Shown piece by piece: positions 10,401 to 17,998 of a stretch of 64,000 nucleotides of DNA. The stretch is from NCBI GenBank assembly GCA_964599655.1, contig CAZRGV010000010.1, forward strand, positions 9,915 to 73,914. The letters are read 5' to 3'. Position 1 is the first letter of the stretch. Each line of letters starts with the position of its first letter. The stretch is from CAZRGV01 sp964599655 (GTDB lineage Bacteria > Planctomycetota > Planctomycetia > Isosphaerales > Isosphaeraceae). The notes beneath the pieces are model-generated. The model worked only from the letters and a program-made list of their open reading frames with translations, did no database searches and was not told the origin of the DNA. A program made the position numbers and the translations under genes.

Positions 10401-12887
10401 GCGCTCGACGAGGGGGCGAACGCGTTCGAGCTGATCGTGGTCAACGACGGCGCGCTGAAGGATTTCGAAGAGGCCGAGACCGCCCGGCTTGCCTGGACGG
10501 TGATCTCTTCGCGCAAACCGGTTCCGCCACCGGACATCGTGCTGAGCAGGGTCACGCCGCTTTCGGGTGCGGGAGAAACCGAACCGTCGCTACCGATTGA
10601 GGGCGGCGGGCCGATCGTCGTGAGCGGGCCTCAAGTTCGCGTCGAAGGCCGGATCGTCGGCGAGAAGCCGCTTTCGAAGGCCGAGCGTCTCGAAGGCGAG
10701 GCGGTGACCGGTCAACCGCTCGAGCGATTCGAGGCCGACCGGGCACCGACGTTTGACCTGAGCGAGTTGATCGAGCTTTCGCCCGGCCCGAAGACCTATC
10801 GCTTCCGCGCCCGGGCCTCGGACAGCGAGTTCGCCGAGACCCGACTGACGATCGATTTCCGTCCCAGGGTTCCCGAGGTCCGGGAACTCGCTCTCGACCG
10901 GATCGAGCCGATCGTTTACGGCGAGCCGGAAGGGCCCTCGCCGACGGTGGGCCTGTCGGCGCGCCTGATTCCTCCTCGTGACCGCCACCCCTTCCAGGCG
11001 GCCATTCTGGTCAACGAGGAGGAACAGCCCGAGGCGCCCGAGATCAACGAGGCCGCGACGCTCTTGACCTCCACAGTGTCGTTGAAACCCGGCGGCAACC
11101 AGATCAAGGTCCGCGTGAGCAACGCCTGGGGCTCGACCTGGACCACCGAGGCCGTTTACATCACGTATCTGCGTCCCCCGAAGATTCGCGGTGTGGCGCG
11201 TCCGACGGTCGGGGACCAGCCGCTGGTCGACCTGTCCGCGACGCTGGAATCGCCCGACGACCTTCCCCCGACACGGGCCAAGGTCGAGGTCGATGGGGGT
11301 GAGGGCGGTCCGGAAACGGTCGTGGACAACGTTCCGATTCGCCGCGAAGGGAACGGCTGGGTTCTTCAAGCGAAGAATGTCCCGCTCTTCGAGGGGGAGA
11401 ATACGCTTCGCGTCTGGGCCTGGAACGCCGATGGCCGAAGCCGGGAGCCGGGGCTCGTTCGAGGGCTGACGTACCGTCGACCGCCGCCGCCGAAGCCGGA
11501 GCTCAGCCTCCAGCCGGAACAAGACGCCACGGTTCGCAAGACGAAACAGCCGGTGACGTTTCACGTTGAGTCGAAGAGCCCGCTCCGGCGGGTCGAGCTG
11601 ACGAGCGAAGGGCCGTCGGGGAACGCTCGGGTGCTGTTCCACGCCGATGTCGAGAGCGTTTCGAAAAGCGATCAGGGGACGTACGAGGTTTCGCGATCGA
11701 TCGACGTCGCGCTCGAACGAGGGGCGAACCACCTCCGGCTTGTGGCGGTGAACTCGGGGGGCGAATCGTCGGCGACTCGGATTCTGAGCTACGTGCCTCC
11801 GCCGGTTCGCGTGGTGATCGACGCGATCGCACCGAAGGCGGGGAAAGGGCCGGCCGTGGCGCCTCGGATGGGAGCCGACAACGCGATTGAGTTCACGGAG
11901 CCGGTTTCGGACGGCAGGGCCTGGATGTCGGGCCGGGTGATCTGGCCGGACGAGGAATCGCTCCGAATCGAGCAAGCGACGCGATTGAATGTGTGGGTGA
12001 ACGGGTTCCCGCAGTCGTTCGCCACGCTCCGAACGCGCCGGGAGGAGCCGCTGGAGCGCGAATTCCAGGTGGCGATCGCGCTGAGCCGCAGGCAGAACCA
12101 CGTTGAGATCGAGCTGCCCGACCTTCCTCGCGAGGCGGGCGATCGTCCCGAGTTCACCGTGGGCTGTGAGCGGCCCGACGAGCGGCAACGGCTGCACATG
12201 CTGATCATCGGCGTCGGGCCGATGGAAGCGAATGAGCTGAGAGCGAAGGCCATCCAGGCGCTGCAGGGCACGCTGGTGGAGAACTCGACCGAACGGTTTC
12301 AGACGCCGGCCTTCCCCGAGGGGATCATCTACGGCCCGCTTTGCGGCGATGTTCGGGAATGGCGAGTGCGCGGCGAGCTTGTGCGCATCCGGAATGCGAT
12401 TCGGCGTCGCCGCAACGCGCCCGATGCCCCCAATGAGGTTGTCCTGGTGTACTATCGTGGCGGCGAGTGGATCACGAAGGATCGCGCCACCCACCTGCGG
12501 CTTCGGACCGGAGAGGGGGGCGATTCGTTTGACACCATTCCCGTCGATGCCCTGGTGACGGCGTTCCGGGACACCCCCGCGGCGAAGGTCTTCCTGCTCG
12601 ACGTGACCCGGCCTTCCGGCGCGAGCCCGACCCCACTGGATCCCCGCGTGGGATTGCTCCGTTCCGCCTGGCGGAGTCGAGGGGCGACGACGACCACCTC
12701 GGAGCTCCCCGAGGAATCGTGGCTGATCACGTCGCTGGAAGTGGCCACCGCGCGCGCCAGCACGCTGGGGGACGTTGCCTCGGAAATGTCGCGGCGCTAC
12801 AGCTCGTTGAAGGAGCGATTCCCGGATCTCGACTTCGACTCGGATTATCCTCCCGCGCTCTCGACCCTGATTATCGGCACCCGTTGA
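7452..12887 (+). CDS. Giant secreted WD40-repeat protein with C-terminal caspase-like (probably inactive) domain
   Basis: An 1811-residue protein with a signal peptide (hydrophobic LGLVLLMAGWAVA, cleavage probably after AQ near residue 22). The N-terminal third has WD40-type repeats, for example GHLGPVYALSF ending SVRLWN, and GHAERIDRLAFSEDG ending VCVWS. A PDZ-like segment (EGDVLQGF to QSVMVRRV) follows near residue 670. The middle is a series of beta-sandwich, Ig-like segments around 1000-1550. The last 230 residues resemble a caspase-fold peptidase C14 domain: LHMLIIGVG, later VVLVYYRGGEW (about 1666) and VFLLDVTRPSG (about 1714). Active members have GHG with histidine and DxCxSG with cysteine at these places; both residues appear replaced, so activity is doubtful. 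No operon partner is evident. Confidence 0.85.
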   Translation: MRHRTVIPLGLVLLMAGWAVAQEPAPRPGDDEPLLRLEAGGPTTLVTSMAFGPDGRTFYEAGWDKVVRVWVRDEASGALVPDSRATYRVPIGPGLDGAINAMALSPDGNWLAVAGNGVVRHSAGFRSQGLVVPMEAISDDMRRDQGTIYVFSTRERERTSRVLRGHLGPVYALSFAPTRPGAPPVLLSAGSERVHDRSVRLWNAETGEYLGGIMGPRDARTRPGLAIWRTGDGPKQVRAAVAWEDEKLRVWDPSRDGTPPATVLLPDGLLNNTVAVVGDRSLLLSGCLNLDPTRGPLDGHGLIRGWDLAGNEGPRLDARWRLSFPPMGTVVETPRALVAFSSKAGGPVDRAAVILRRIPDRNAGVRGEYSLVLVEIGDGGLRALGPRTALWPDEGIMPALAVDPTGRYLAVSGNRERDIRIFAIPDLLQGGATPQRLRGDGTTMRRVAVVKKGENWGVLLNAQQEDQPGEPPRSPGPGDQILDVAARRLRSETDGWAVSAPSLGPWRVTVEPLPQGGAAPASVLVGSGDGQEARITLKPNQVVTATALLPPGPPLGRPLVAIAFEEIGEPNLGVYDGVTGELVRRFTGHAERIDRLAFSEDGRLLVSAGEDRTVCVWSLTDLKETWGKLRLFQGVAAIQKDGRLVVTGIESDQVARYHGDLREGDVLQGFVDKGTLRPLTTFQELKEALAAVAPGQSVMVRRVREANAVKDLAIPVVQGADERKPLFFLFVTQSAGDRGPGWIGWSPLGPYETSDQSVEQRLGWHFNTGKPQVPASFAMADQYRKKFYREGLLRDLLDHGTLVPPPAPPPVPRPNMSLYLEPQGDLDGRGMVLVRQAPSTLGLMVSDRRIAPEQIASVQWQVDGSPLRDLPNVDDGMWAAEVSQPAWGRGLHRARVVLRTNELVPQEFQDERLIRVQPPAATIDAKRPQRPIVVEEPEWRFQAVIDPVGGPASARLVRRIAGGERVEKRWEGISERQHLDERLALDEGANAFELIVVNDGALKDFEEAETARLAWTVISSRKPVPPPDIVLSRVTPLSGAGETEPSLPIEGGGPIVVSGPQVRVEGRIVGEKPLSKAERLEGEAVTGQPLERFEADRAPTFDLSELIELSPGPKTYRFRARASDSEFAETRLTIDFRPRVPEVRELALDRIEPIVYGEPEGPSPTVGLSARLIPPRDRHPFQAAILVNEEEQPEAPEINEAATLLTSTVSLKPGGNQIKVRVSNAWGSTWTTEAVYITYLRPPKIRGVARPTVGDQPLVDLSATLESPDDLPPTRAKVEVDGGEGGPETVVDNVPIRREGNGWVLQAKNVPLFEGENTLRVWAWNADGRSREPGLVRGLTYRRPPPPKPELSLQPEQDATVRKTKQPVTFHVESKSPLRRVELTSEGPSGNARVLFHADVESVSKSDQGTYEVSRSIDVALERGANHLRLVAVNSGGESSATRILSYVPPPVRVVIDAIAPKAGKGPAVAPRMGADNAIEFTEPVSDGRAWMSGRVIWPDEESLRIEQATRLNVWVNGFPQSFATLRTRREEPLEREFQVAIALSRRQNHVEIELPDLPREAGDRPEFTVGCERPDERQRLHMLIIGVGPMEANELRAKAIQALQGTLVENSTERFQTPAFPEGIIYGPLCGDVREWRVRGELVRIRNAIRRRRNAPDAPNEVVLVYYRGGEWITKDRATHLRLRTGEGGDSFDTIPVDALVTAFRDTPAAKVFLLDVTRPSGASPTPLDPRVGLLRSAWRSRGATTTTSELPEESWLITSLEVATARASTLGDVASEMSRRYSSLKERFPDLDFDSDYPPALSTLIIGTR

Positions 12888-12928
12888 GGCGTCATAAGCC
12901 GGCCTTTGTGGAAAATCGGCATAATTGC

Positions 12929-12958
12929 TTGAATCGGAACGACGTTTGGACCGATAAC
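12929..12958 (+). promoter_or_regulatory. Possible sigma70-type promoter for the outer-membrane protein gene
   Basis: TTGAAT (12929-12934) and GATAAC (12953-12958) are separated by 18 bp in an AT-richer pocket about 120 bp upstream of the ATG at 13076. The match is weak and planctomycete promoters are poorly defined, so this is a suggestion only. Confidence 0.2.
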
Positions 12959-13075
12959 GACGGTGTCGATTTTCACAAATTCGCCGATCTTGTGAGTTGT
13001 CAGGTGTGACTGGGGTTCGCCGGTGTGTCGGAGGACCACCGGCGAGGCGTGTCGGTGGTCGACCAGGAGGGTGAA

Positions 13076-14461
13076 ATGGACCAACGAGGCTCGATCCGCG
13101 CAATTCCGAGACTCGCGATGACCGGCCTTACGCTCGTGGCCCTGGTCGCAACGAGCTCGAAGGGACAGGATTACGGCGAGCCCGTGGGGGACGTTCCCCG
13201 GATTGCGCAATCACCGCAGTCGTTCGTCCGACCGGGGGTTCCGATTCCGGGTCAGCCCGGAGCGGTCAGTCCGTACGGCACACCGATTCCGGAGCAACCG
13301 GGAGCGGCACCGTCCGAGGTTCCGGGCGAGGTTGGACCGTACGGGCTTCCCTCGCTTCCTCAGCCAGGGGTTGGAGCGCCGTCGCCGAGCCCGATGACGA
13401 TGCCGACCTCGCCGCTCTCGACGGCCAGCCCATTCGGCTCGGCGTTTCAGCCGGCGTTTACCCCCGAGCAATTCGCCGCGGGGGGCGGGCAGACGTTCGC
13501 GGTCGCCGATAACGTCGGCTACATTGACAGCGCCATCATCCGGAGCCGGATTCGCGTGCGGTACGACTCGGCCTACGACTTGAACCGCCCCGACCGGGCC
13601 GAGTTCTTCTATCCCAAGTGTGGTTGCTTCAACACGTTGACGACGCTCCAGAACGCGCCCCAGTTCTTTGATCCCAATGCCCGGGGCCCGAAGCACGCTG
13701 TTCCGACGCGGCTGACCCCCAACGGCCCGCTCATCACGAGTCCGTTCGAGTCGAGGGTCGACTACCAGCAGGTCAGCCCGTATCTCGAATACGCGGCCAA
13801 CCAGCGGTTCTCGGTCTTCGCGGAATTGCCGGTCCGGTTCCTGAACCCGACCCTGAACGCGAACGCGAATGGGTTCTCGGACCTGAACCTGGGCTTCAAG
13901 TACGCCTTCATCGCGAATCCGAACCAGTTTTATACGTTCCAGTTCCGGACGTATGCGCCGACGGGTGACGCGGATCGCGGCCTGGGGACGGGGCATCCGT
14001 CGGTGGAGCCTGGCCTGCTGGTTTTCCAGCGCCTGACGGAGCGGCTGTACTTCAGCGGCGAGTTCCTCGACTGGATCCCGATCCGGGGCTCGAACTACGC
14101 GGGGAATGTTCTGATCTACGGTGCCGGCCTTTCGTACAACATCATCCTTTCCGACCACGTCCGCGTGGCTCCCGTCAACGAGTTCGTGGGCTGGACGATC
14201 CTGAGCGGAAAGCAGTCGAATCCGGGCGATCCGTTTTCCGCGGCGGGCATGGCCGCCAAGGCGGGGACGGTCGACGTGGCGGGGGCAACGATCGTGAACT
14301 ACAAGATCGGCCTTCGTTTCGGCCTGGGCAACTATCGACAGGCGGGCGGCGGCAGCGCTCTGAACGACCGTCATAGCTTCTACATTGGCTATGGCCGCGC
14401 GATCACCGGCGACCACTGGTATCGAGACATGTTCCGGCTTGAGTACAATCTCTGGTTCTGA
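13076..14461 (+). CDS. Outer-membrane beta-barrel protein
   Basis: A 461-residue protein with a signal peptide (LAMTGLTLVALVATSSKG). Next comes a proline- and glycine-rich low-complexity stretch with repeated PGVPIPGQPGAV-like units, then a region of alternating hydrophobic/aromatic strands (for example FYTFQFRTYAPTG, RLYFSGEFLDWIP, NVLIYGAGLSYNI) ending in a terminal phenylalanine (EYNLWF). A C-terminal aromatic after a final strand is the BAM signal of outer-membrane barrels. It resembles the porin/transporter-type barrels common in planctomycetes, but the substrate is unknown. The ATG at 13076 is preferred over an in-frame GTG at 13025 because CAGGAGGG lies just before it and the signal peptide starts directly. 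A strong hairpin follows the gene. Confidence 0.78.
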   Translation: MDQRGSIRAIPRLAMTGLTLVALVATSSKGQDYGEPVGDVPRIAQSPQSFVRPGVPIPGQPGAVSPYGTPIPEQPGAAPSEVPGEVGPYGLPSLPQPGVGAPSPSPMTMPTSPLSTASPFGSAFQPAFTPEQFAAGGGQTFAVADNVGYIDSAIIRSRIRVRYDSAYDLNRPDRAEFFYPKCGCFNTLTTLQNAPQFFDPNARGPKHAVPTRLTPNGPLITSPFESRVDYQQVSPYLEYAANQRFSVFAELPVRFLNPTLNANANGFSDLNLGFKYAFIANPNQFYTFQFRTYAPTGDADRGLGTGHPSVEPGLLVFQRLTERLYFSGEFLDWIPIRGSNYAGNVLIYGAGLSYNIILSDHVRVAPVNEFVGWTILSGKQSNPGDPFSAAGMAAKAGTVDVAGATIVNYKIGLRFGLGNYRQAGGGSALNDRHSFYIGYGRAITGDHWYRDMFRLEYNLWF

Positions 14462-14500
14462 GCCAAGGACGTCTCTCGCTCAAGCGACGGGAATTCCAGA

Positions 14501-14542
14501 ACGTTCCTGAGGAGTCCGACGTGCGGGACTCCCCAGGGACGT
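14501..14542. terminator. Bidirectional hairpin terminator between convergent genes
   Basis: A 17-base stem (14501-14517 with 14526-14542) with an 8-base loop; only two positions deviate, one a G-U wobble and the other a mismatch on the plus-strand transcript. It is followed on the plus strand by a T-rich GTTTTGGGTTTT run. It sits between the beta-barrel gene and the converging oxidoreductase gene, so it could stop transcription from both sides. Confidence 0.7.
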
Positions 14543-14595
14543 TTTGGGTTTTCCCTCGGAACCAGGACCGCGCGAGCGGCCATCGGGAGGGTCGA

Positions 14596-15930
14596 TCAGG
14601 CGGTGACCTCGTAGCCGGCCCGCTGGGGACGGGTCTGCCAGGCGTTGGCCTCGGAATCGCCGACGATTTCTTCCTTGGCGGGATCCCAGGTGAGCTTGCG
14701 GCCACCGAGCCGGATGGCGATGTTGGCGAGGTGGCAGGTGGTCAGCGCCCGGTGGTGGGTCCAGACGTCGGAGACCGGCTCCGAGCGGTCTCGGATGCAC
14801 TCGAAGAAGTTGGCCATGTGCCCATCCACCTTCTTGCCCTTTCGCAGCTCGACCAGCAGCGAGTCGGGAACGGGATTGCGATAGAGGGCATCGACGGAGC
14901 CGCCCGAGAGGTCGATGCGGTCTCGGGTCACGAAGATCCGGCCGCCGGTCCCCTCGAAGGTCACGCCGTTCTCGGTGTCGTCTCGGATGAGCAGCTCCAC
15001 GTCGTTGGGGAACTTCGCCTTCACGAGGAAGGCGGTCGGCGTGTTGTAACGGTCGTCGACCGTGGGATAACCGCCCTTGAACTCGACCGGCAACTCGCCC
15101 TTCTCGACCTCGATCGTGTTCGGTCCCGAGTGATCCATGCCGATGGCCCACTGGCCGATGTCGACGTGGTGGGCCCCCCAGTCGGTGAGCTTGCCGCCGG
15201 AGTATTCGTACCACCAACGGAACTCACCGTGGCAACGCTGTTTGATGTAATCGACCTTGGGAGCCTGGCCGAGCCACATGTCCCAGTTCAGCTCGGGCGG
15301 GGGCGTTTCCTTCGAGAAGGGGCCGCCCGTCGGGCCGCCACCGATGGCCGCCGTGACCCGCTTGATCTTGCCGATACGGCCCGACCGCACGAGCGCCACG
15401 GCCAGGAGGAAGACGCGGTTGTGGTCGCTTCGCTGCTGGGTGCCGACCTGCACGACGCGACCGGTCTGCTTGGCGACCTTGCAGAGCTTCTTCCCCTCGT
15501 CGATCGTGAGGGTCAGGGGCTTTTCGCAGTAGACGTCCTTGCCGGCCTTCATGGCGTCGATGCAGATCTTGGTGTGCCAGTGGTCGGGCGTGCCGATGAT
15601 CACGGCGTCGATGTCGTTGCGATCGAGGAGCTTGCGGTAGTCCTCGTAAACGTCGGCCTTACCTTTGCCGATGCGTTGATCGTTCTTGGCTCGCTCGGCG
15701 TGGCTCTTGTCCACATCGCAGACGGCCAGGAAGTCGCCAAAGTGCGACGCCCCTCGGGCATCGCCCGAACCCTGCCCGCCGGCGCCAATCAACCCGAGAC
15801 GGGGCCGCTCGTTCGGGGCGCGGGTTTCTTCGGCCAGCGTGCGGCCGGACGGCATGACCAGGGGCAACAGCAGCGGGCTGGCCGCCGAAACGCGGAGGAA
15901 CTCCCGGCGGTTCTGCGATGGGATGTGCAT
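14596..15930 (-). CDS. Tat-exported Gfo/Idh/MocA family oxidoreductase
   Basis: A 444-residue NAD(P)-dependent sugar/inositol-type dehydrogenase. It starts with a twin-arginine leader (NRREFLRVSA then a leucine-rich stretch), so it is likely exported folded with its cofactor. The Rossmann motif is LGLIGAGGQGSGD, followed by AVCDVD and the family signature VYCEKPLTLT; DWGAHHVDIGQWA is the usual catalytic/substrate region. The ATG at 15930 is chosen because it begins the Tat leader and has GGAG upstream; the longer frame above it is not protein-like. Such exported paralogues are greatly expanded in planctomycetes. Reaction and substrate cannot be named. Confidence 0.88.
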   Translation of the reverse strand: MHIPSQNRREFLRVSAASPLLLPLVMPSGRTLAEETRAPNERPRLGLIGAGGQGSGDARGASHFGDFLAVCDVDKSHAERAKNDQRIGKGKADVYEDYRKLLDRNDIDAVIIGTPDHWHTKICIDAMKAGKDVYCEKPLTLTIDEGKKLCKVAKQTGRVVQVGTQQRSDHNRVFLLAVALVRSGRIGKIKRVTAAIGGGPTGGPFSKETPPPELNWDMWLGQAPKVDYIKQRCHGEFRWWYEYSGGKLTDWGAHHVDIGQWAIGMDHSGPNTIEVEKGELPVEFKGGYPTVDDRYNTPTAFLVKAKFPNDVELLIRDDTENGVTFEGTGGRIFVTRDRIDLSGGSVDALYRNPVPDSLLVELRKGKKVDGHMANFFECIRDRSEPVSDVWTHHRALTTCHLANIAIRLGGRKLTWDPAKEEIVGDSEANAWQTRPQRAGYEVTA

Positions 15931-16667
15931 CGAAGCAAACTCCGACAAAGGTTCGTTCTTCGGAGACCACCCGACCCCGACCTCGGCAGGGAGGTCCGAA
16001 ATCGGATCGACCTTGACGCAGAATAAAGGCTCCGGAGCCGTTTCACAAGCAGGACGCGTCGACGAGCCCCGATCTTTTGAAACCAGCGGACGGCTTCCTG
16101 GGCGGCAGCGCGATTCGCTCGACGAACGGTCCCGAGAAATTCGGACCGATGAAGGAGCGAGCGAACAGCCGTCGTCGATGATTTTTGGCGAGTGACGGAG
16201 GATGGACCAATTGGTCCAGAGATGGCCGATGGGGCGCTTCCGGCGTCCGGCTCGCATCCATTCAATAGGACATCAATTGCCTCAAAAAGACGTGGTCCGG
16301 TCACATCGGGGACCGGCTGGCTCCGAAGAGCGGTTCAGTTCCTAAGTCGAATTTCCGCTTGGGCTAATGTCGTGTCTCGATCGCGGGTTGTCCCCGACTT
16401 CACGGCGTTCTCCATCGCGAAGGGACGCCAGTCGTACGGAATCGTGTTTTTTTTATCTTGAAATTGATCGCCGCGCGTGTTCCCTTCTAACGAGAGTTCG
16501 TTGAGGTTTTTTGGGTTCTGAATATATGCACTTCTGTCACTTCGAGATCTCGAACATTGTCGCCAGGGTCGGTTGTGTGAGATCGGATGTCGCAGGCGGG
16601 ACAAACCCGGACAGGGCTTGGGAGTGGACCAGCGATCCTCAGCGATGAGTCGGAAGGGGTTGGCGGC
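15931..16667. other. 737-bp intergenic region upstream of the injection-system operon
   Basis: This stretch between divergent genes is AT-richer than its surroundings, especially 16440-16540 with poly-T runs. No gene was recognised. An in-frame ATG at 16587 precedes the first eCIS gene but its 27-residue extension is not conserved-looking. The region should carry the promoter and any control sites of the eCIS operon as well as the promoter of the oxidoreductase. Confidence 0.6.
16501..16528 (+). promoter_or_regulatory. Candidate promoter of the eCIS operon
   Basis: TTGAGG (16501-16506) and TATATG (16523-16528) with a 16-bp spacer lie in the most AT-rich part of the intergenic region, about 140 bp upstream of the first eCIS start codon. 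Each box matches the sigma70 consensus at four of six positions, so confidence is low; no direct repeat or operator was recognised nearby. Confidence 0.3.
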
Positions 16668-17240
16668 ATGGCGAGGTCGGAGGTGATCCGGGACATGGGG
16701 GATACGCTGATCCATCTCCTCCGCTCGGGAATTCCGGCGGGGATGGTGGATCCGAACGATATCCAGGTTTCGACGCCCGACGACTTCCGCACGCTCAACC
16801 CTCCCGTGAATCCGGCGTTGACGGTGTTTCTCTATCGCATCGTGGTGAACACCGAGATGCGCAACGGGGCGAGGCGAACCCTGCCGGACGGCACCACCAC
16901 GCGCCCGCTCTTGCCGATTGACCTTTGCTACCTGATCACGCCGTGGGCGAGTCGGACCAGTGACGAGTACCTGATCGCGGGCCGGGTGCTTCAGGTGCTC
17001 TACGACCACGCGGAGCTCGGCGCGGCGGATTTGCGAGGGAACTCGTGGTCGCCGGAGGACAGCGTGCAGCTTGTGCTGGAATCGCTGCCGGTGGATGACC
17101 ACTTCCGAATCTGGGAGACGACGGATCTTCCGTACCGGCTTTCCCTGCCGTATCTGGCGAGGATCGTGGGGATCGAGCCCACCGAGGCGCTGGCCCGTCC
17201 GCCCGTGGTCGAGGCCTGGTTGGGAGCGAGGATGCCCTGA
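16668..17240 (+). CDS. eCIS cap/terminator protein, DUF4255 (Pvc16-like)
   Basis: A 190-residue protein of the DUF4255 family, whose members close the distal end of contractile injection particles. It has the family's N-terminal helix (VIRDMGDTLIHLLRSGIP), then TLNPPVNPALTVFLYRI with the hallmark switch to beta structure, and PIDLCYLITPWA, which matches the conserved LxYLVTPW-type core of the family. The start at 16668 is preferred because AAGGGG lies 7-12 bp before it and the helix then opens the protein, as in relatives; an in-frame ATG at 16587 would add 27 poorly structured residues. It is the first gene of the operon, and the next ATG follows after one base. Confidence 0.88.
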   Translation: MARSEVIRDMGDTLIHLLRSGIPAGMVDPNDIQVSTPDDFRTLNPPVNPALTVFLYRIVVNTEMRNGARRTLPDGTTTRPLLPIDLCYLITPWASRTSDEYLIAGRVLQVLYDHAELGAADLRGNSWSPEDSVQLVLESLPVDDHFRIWETTDLPYRLSLPYLARIVGIEPTEALARPPVVEAWLGARMP

Positions 17241-17241
17241 T

Positions 17242-17964
17242 ATGAGCATGGGGAATCTCTATCCGCCGACTGACCGACCGCGCGTCGTCCACCGGCTCGC
17301 GGTGGTGTTGCGGTTTGTTGACGCGTTCGCGTCGACGTCGGTGAGGGTTCCCTTGCGGGTATGGATTCCCGCCCAGAACTGGCCGGGCCGCCCGGCGAAC
17401 GACTGGGAGGCGCGGCGGTCGGTGAAGGACGACACGTATCGATTTCTTGTCACCAACGCGGCGATTCCGGCGGGCGATTTCAACATTCAGGTCGAAGCCC
17501 CTGGCGGGGAGTACGTGAGCCTGGAGGCGATCTCGGTGTCGTTGCCGATGATCCCGCCCGGACCGCCGCCGCCGCCTCCGCCGCCACCAAGGAGCGCGTT
17601 GGAGTACCTCGTGGAGCGGACGCTCTGGCCGACGGTTCGACTCCGACCGCCGACGGGGGAAACGGCGGTGATCGGGCGAGTTACCAGCACAGGTGGCTCG
17701 TCGGTGGAAGGGTTGAGGGTCGTGCTCTACCACGCGGGGGATCCGGTCCCGGCCAGTCCGTACACCCGGACCGACGCATCGGGACAGTTCCTGTTTCGGC
17801 TCCCGCGGCAGAAGTCGCAGATCGTGATGGGCGTTGTGGTCTCGACCGTGAACCTCGCGATCGAGATTCGAGACGTTTCGAATACCGTTCTGGCGGTCAG
17901 TCCGGCAGGACCGTACACCGTCAACTTGGGGCAGGTCACCGTCTTGCCGTTCGTCGTCCCCTAG
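17242..17964 (+). CDS. Small eCIS-linked protein with polyproline linker and carboxypeptidase-regulatory-like domain
   Basis: A 240-residue protein of unknown role. Residues 1-100 form a beta-rich domain (HRLAVVLRFVDAF, RVPLRVWIP) without a family I can name. A polyproline segment at about 105-116 acts as a rigid linker. Residues about 142-240 look like a carboxypeptidase-regulatory-like, transthyretin-type sandwich: GRVTSTGGSSVEGLRVVLYH and TDASGQFLFRLP. Its ATG comes one base after the stop of the cap gene and it precedes the sheath, so it is expressed with particle parts. A decorating or cap-associated structural role is plausible but not shown. A second ATG two codons downstream cannot be excluded. 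Confidence 0.75.
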   Translation: MSMGNLYPPTDRPRVVHRLAVVLRFVDAFASTSVRVPLRVWIPAQNWPGRPANDWEARRSVKDDTYRFLVTNAAIPAGDFNIQVEAPGGEYVSLEAISVSLPMIPPGPPPPPPPPPRSALEYLVERTLWPTVRLRPPTGETAVIGRVTSTGGSSVEGLRVVLYHAGDPVPASPYTRTDASGQFLFRLPRQKSQIVMGVVVSTVNLAIEIRDVSNTVLAVSPAGPYTVNLGQVTVLPFVVP

Positions 17965-17998
17965 TCCGTCAACCGCGAGGAAGAGAGGGGAGAGAGCC

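Noticed and set aside
10590..13103. 837-codon minus-strand frame
   Set aside because: Antisense to the giant WD40/caspase-like gene and rich in Arg, Gly and His without domains; a codon-bias artefact.
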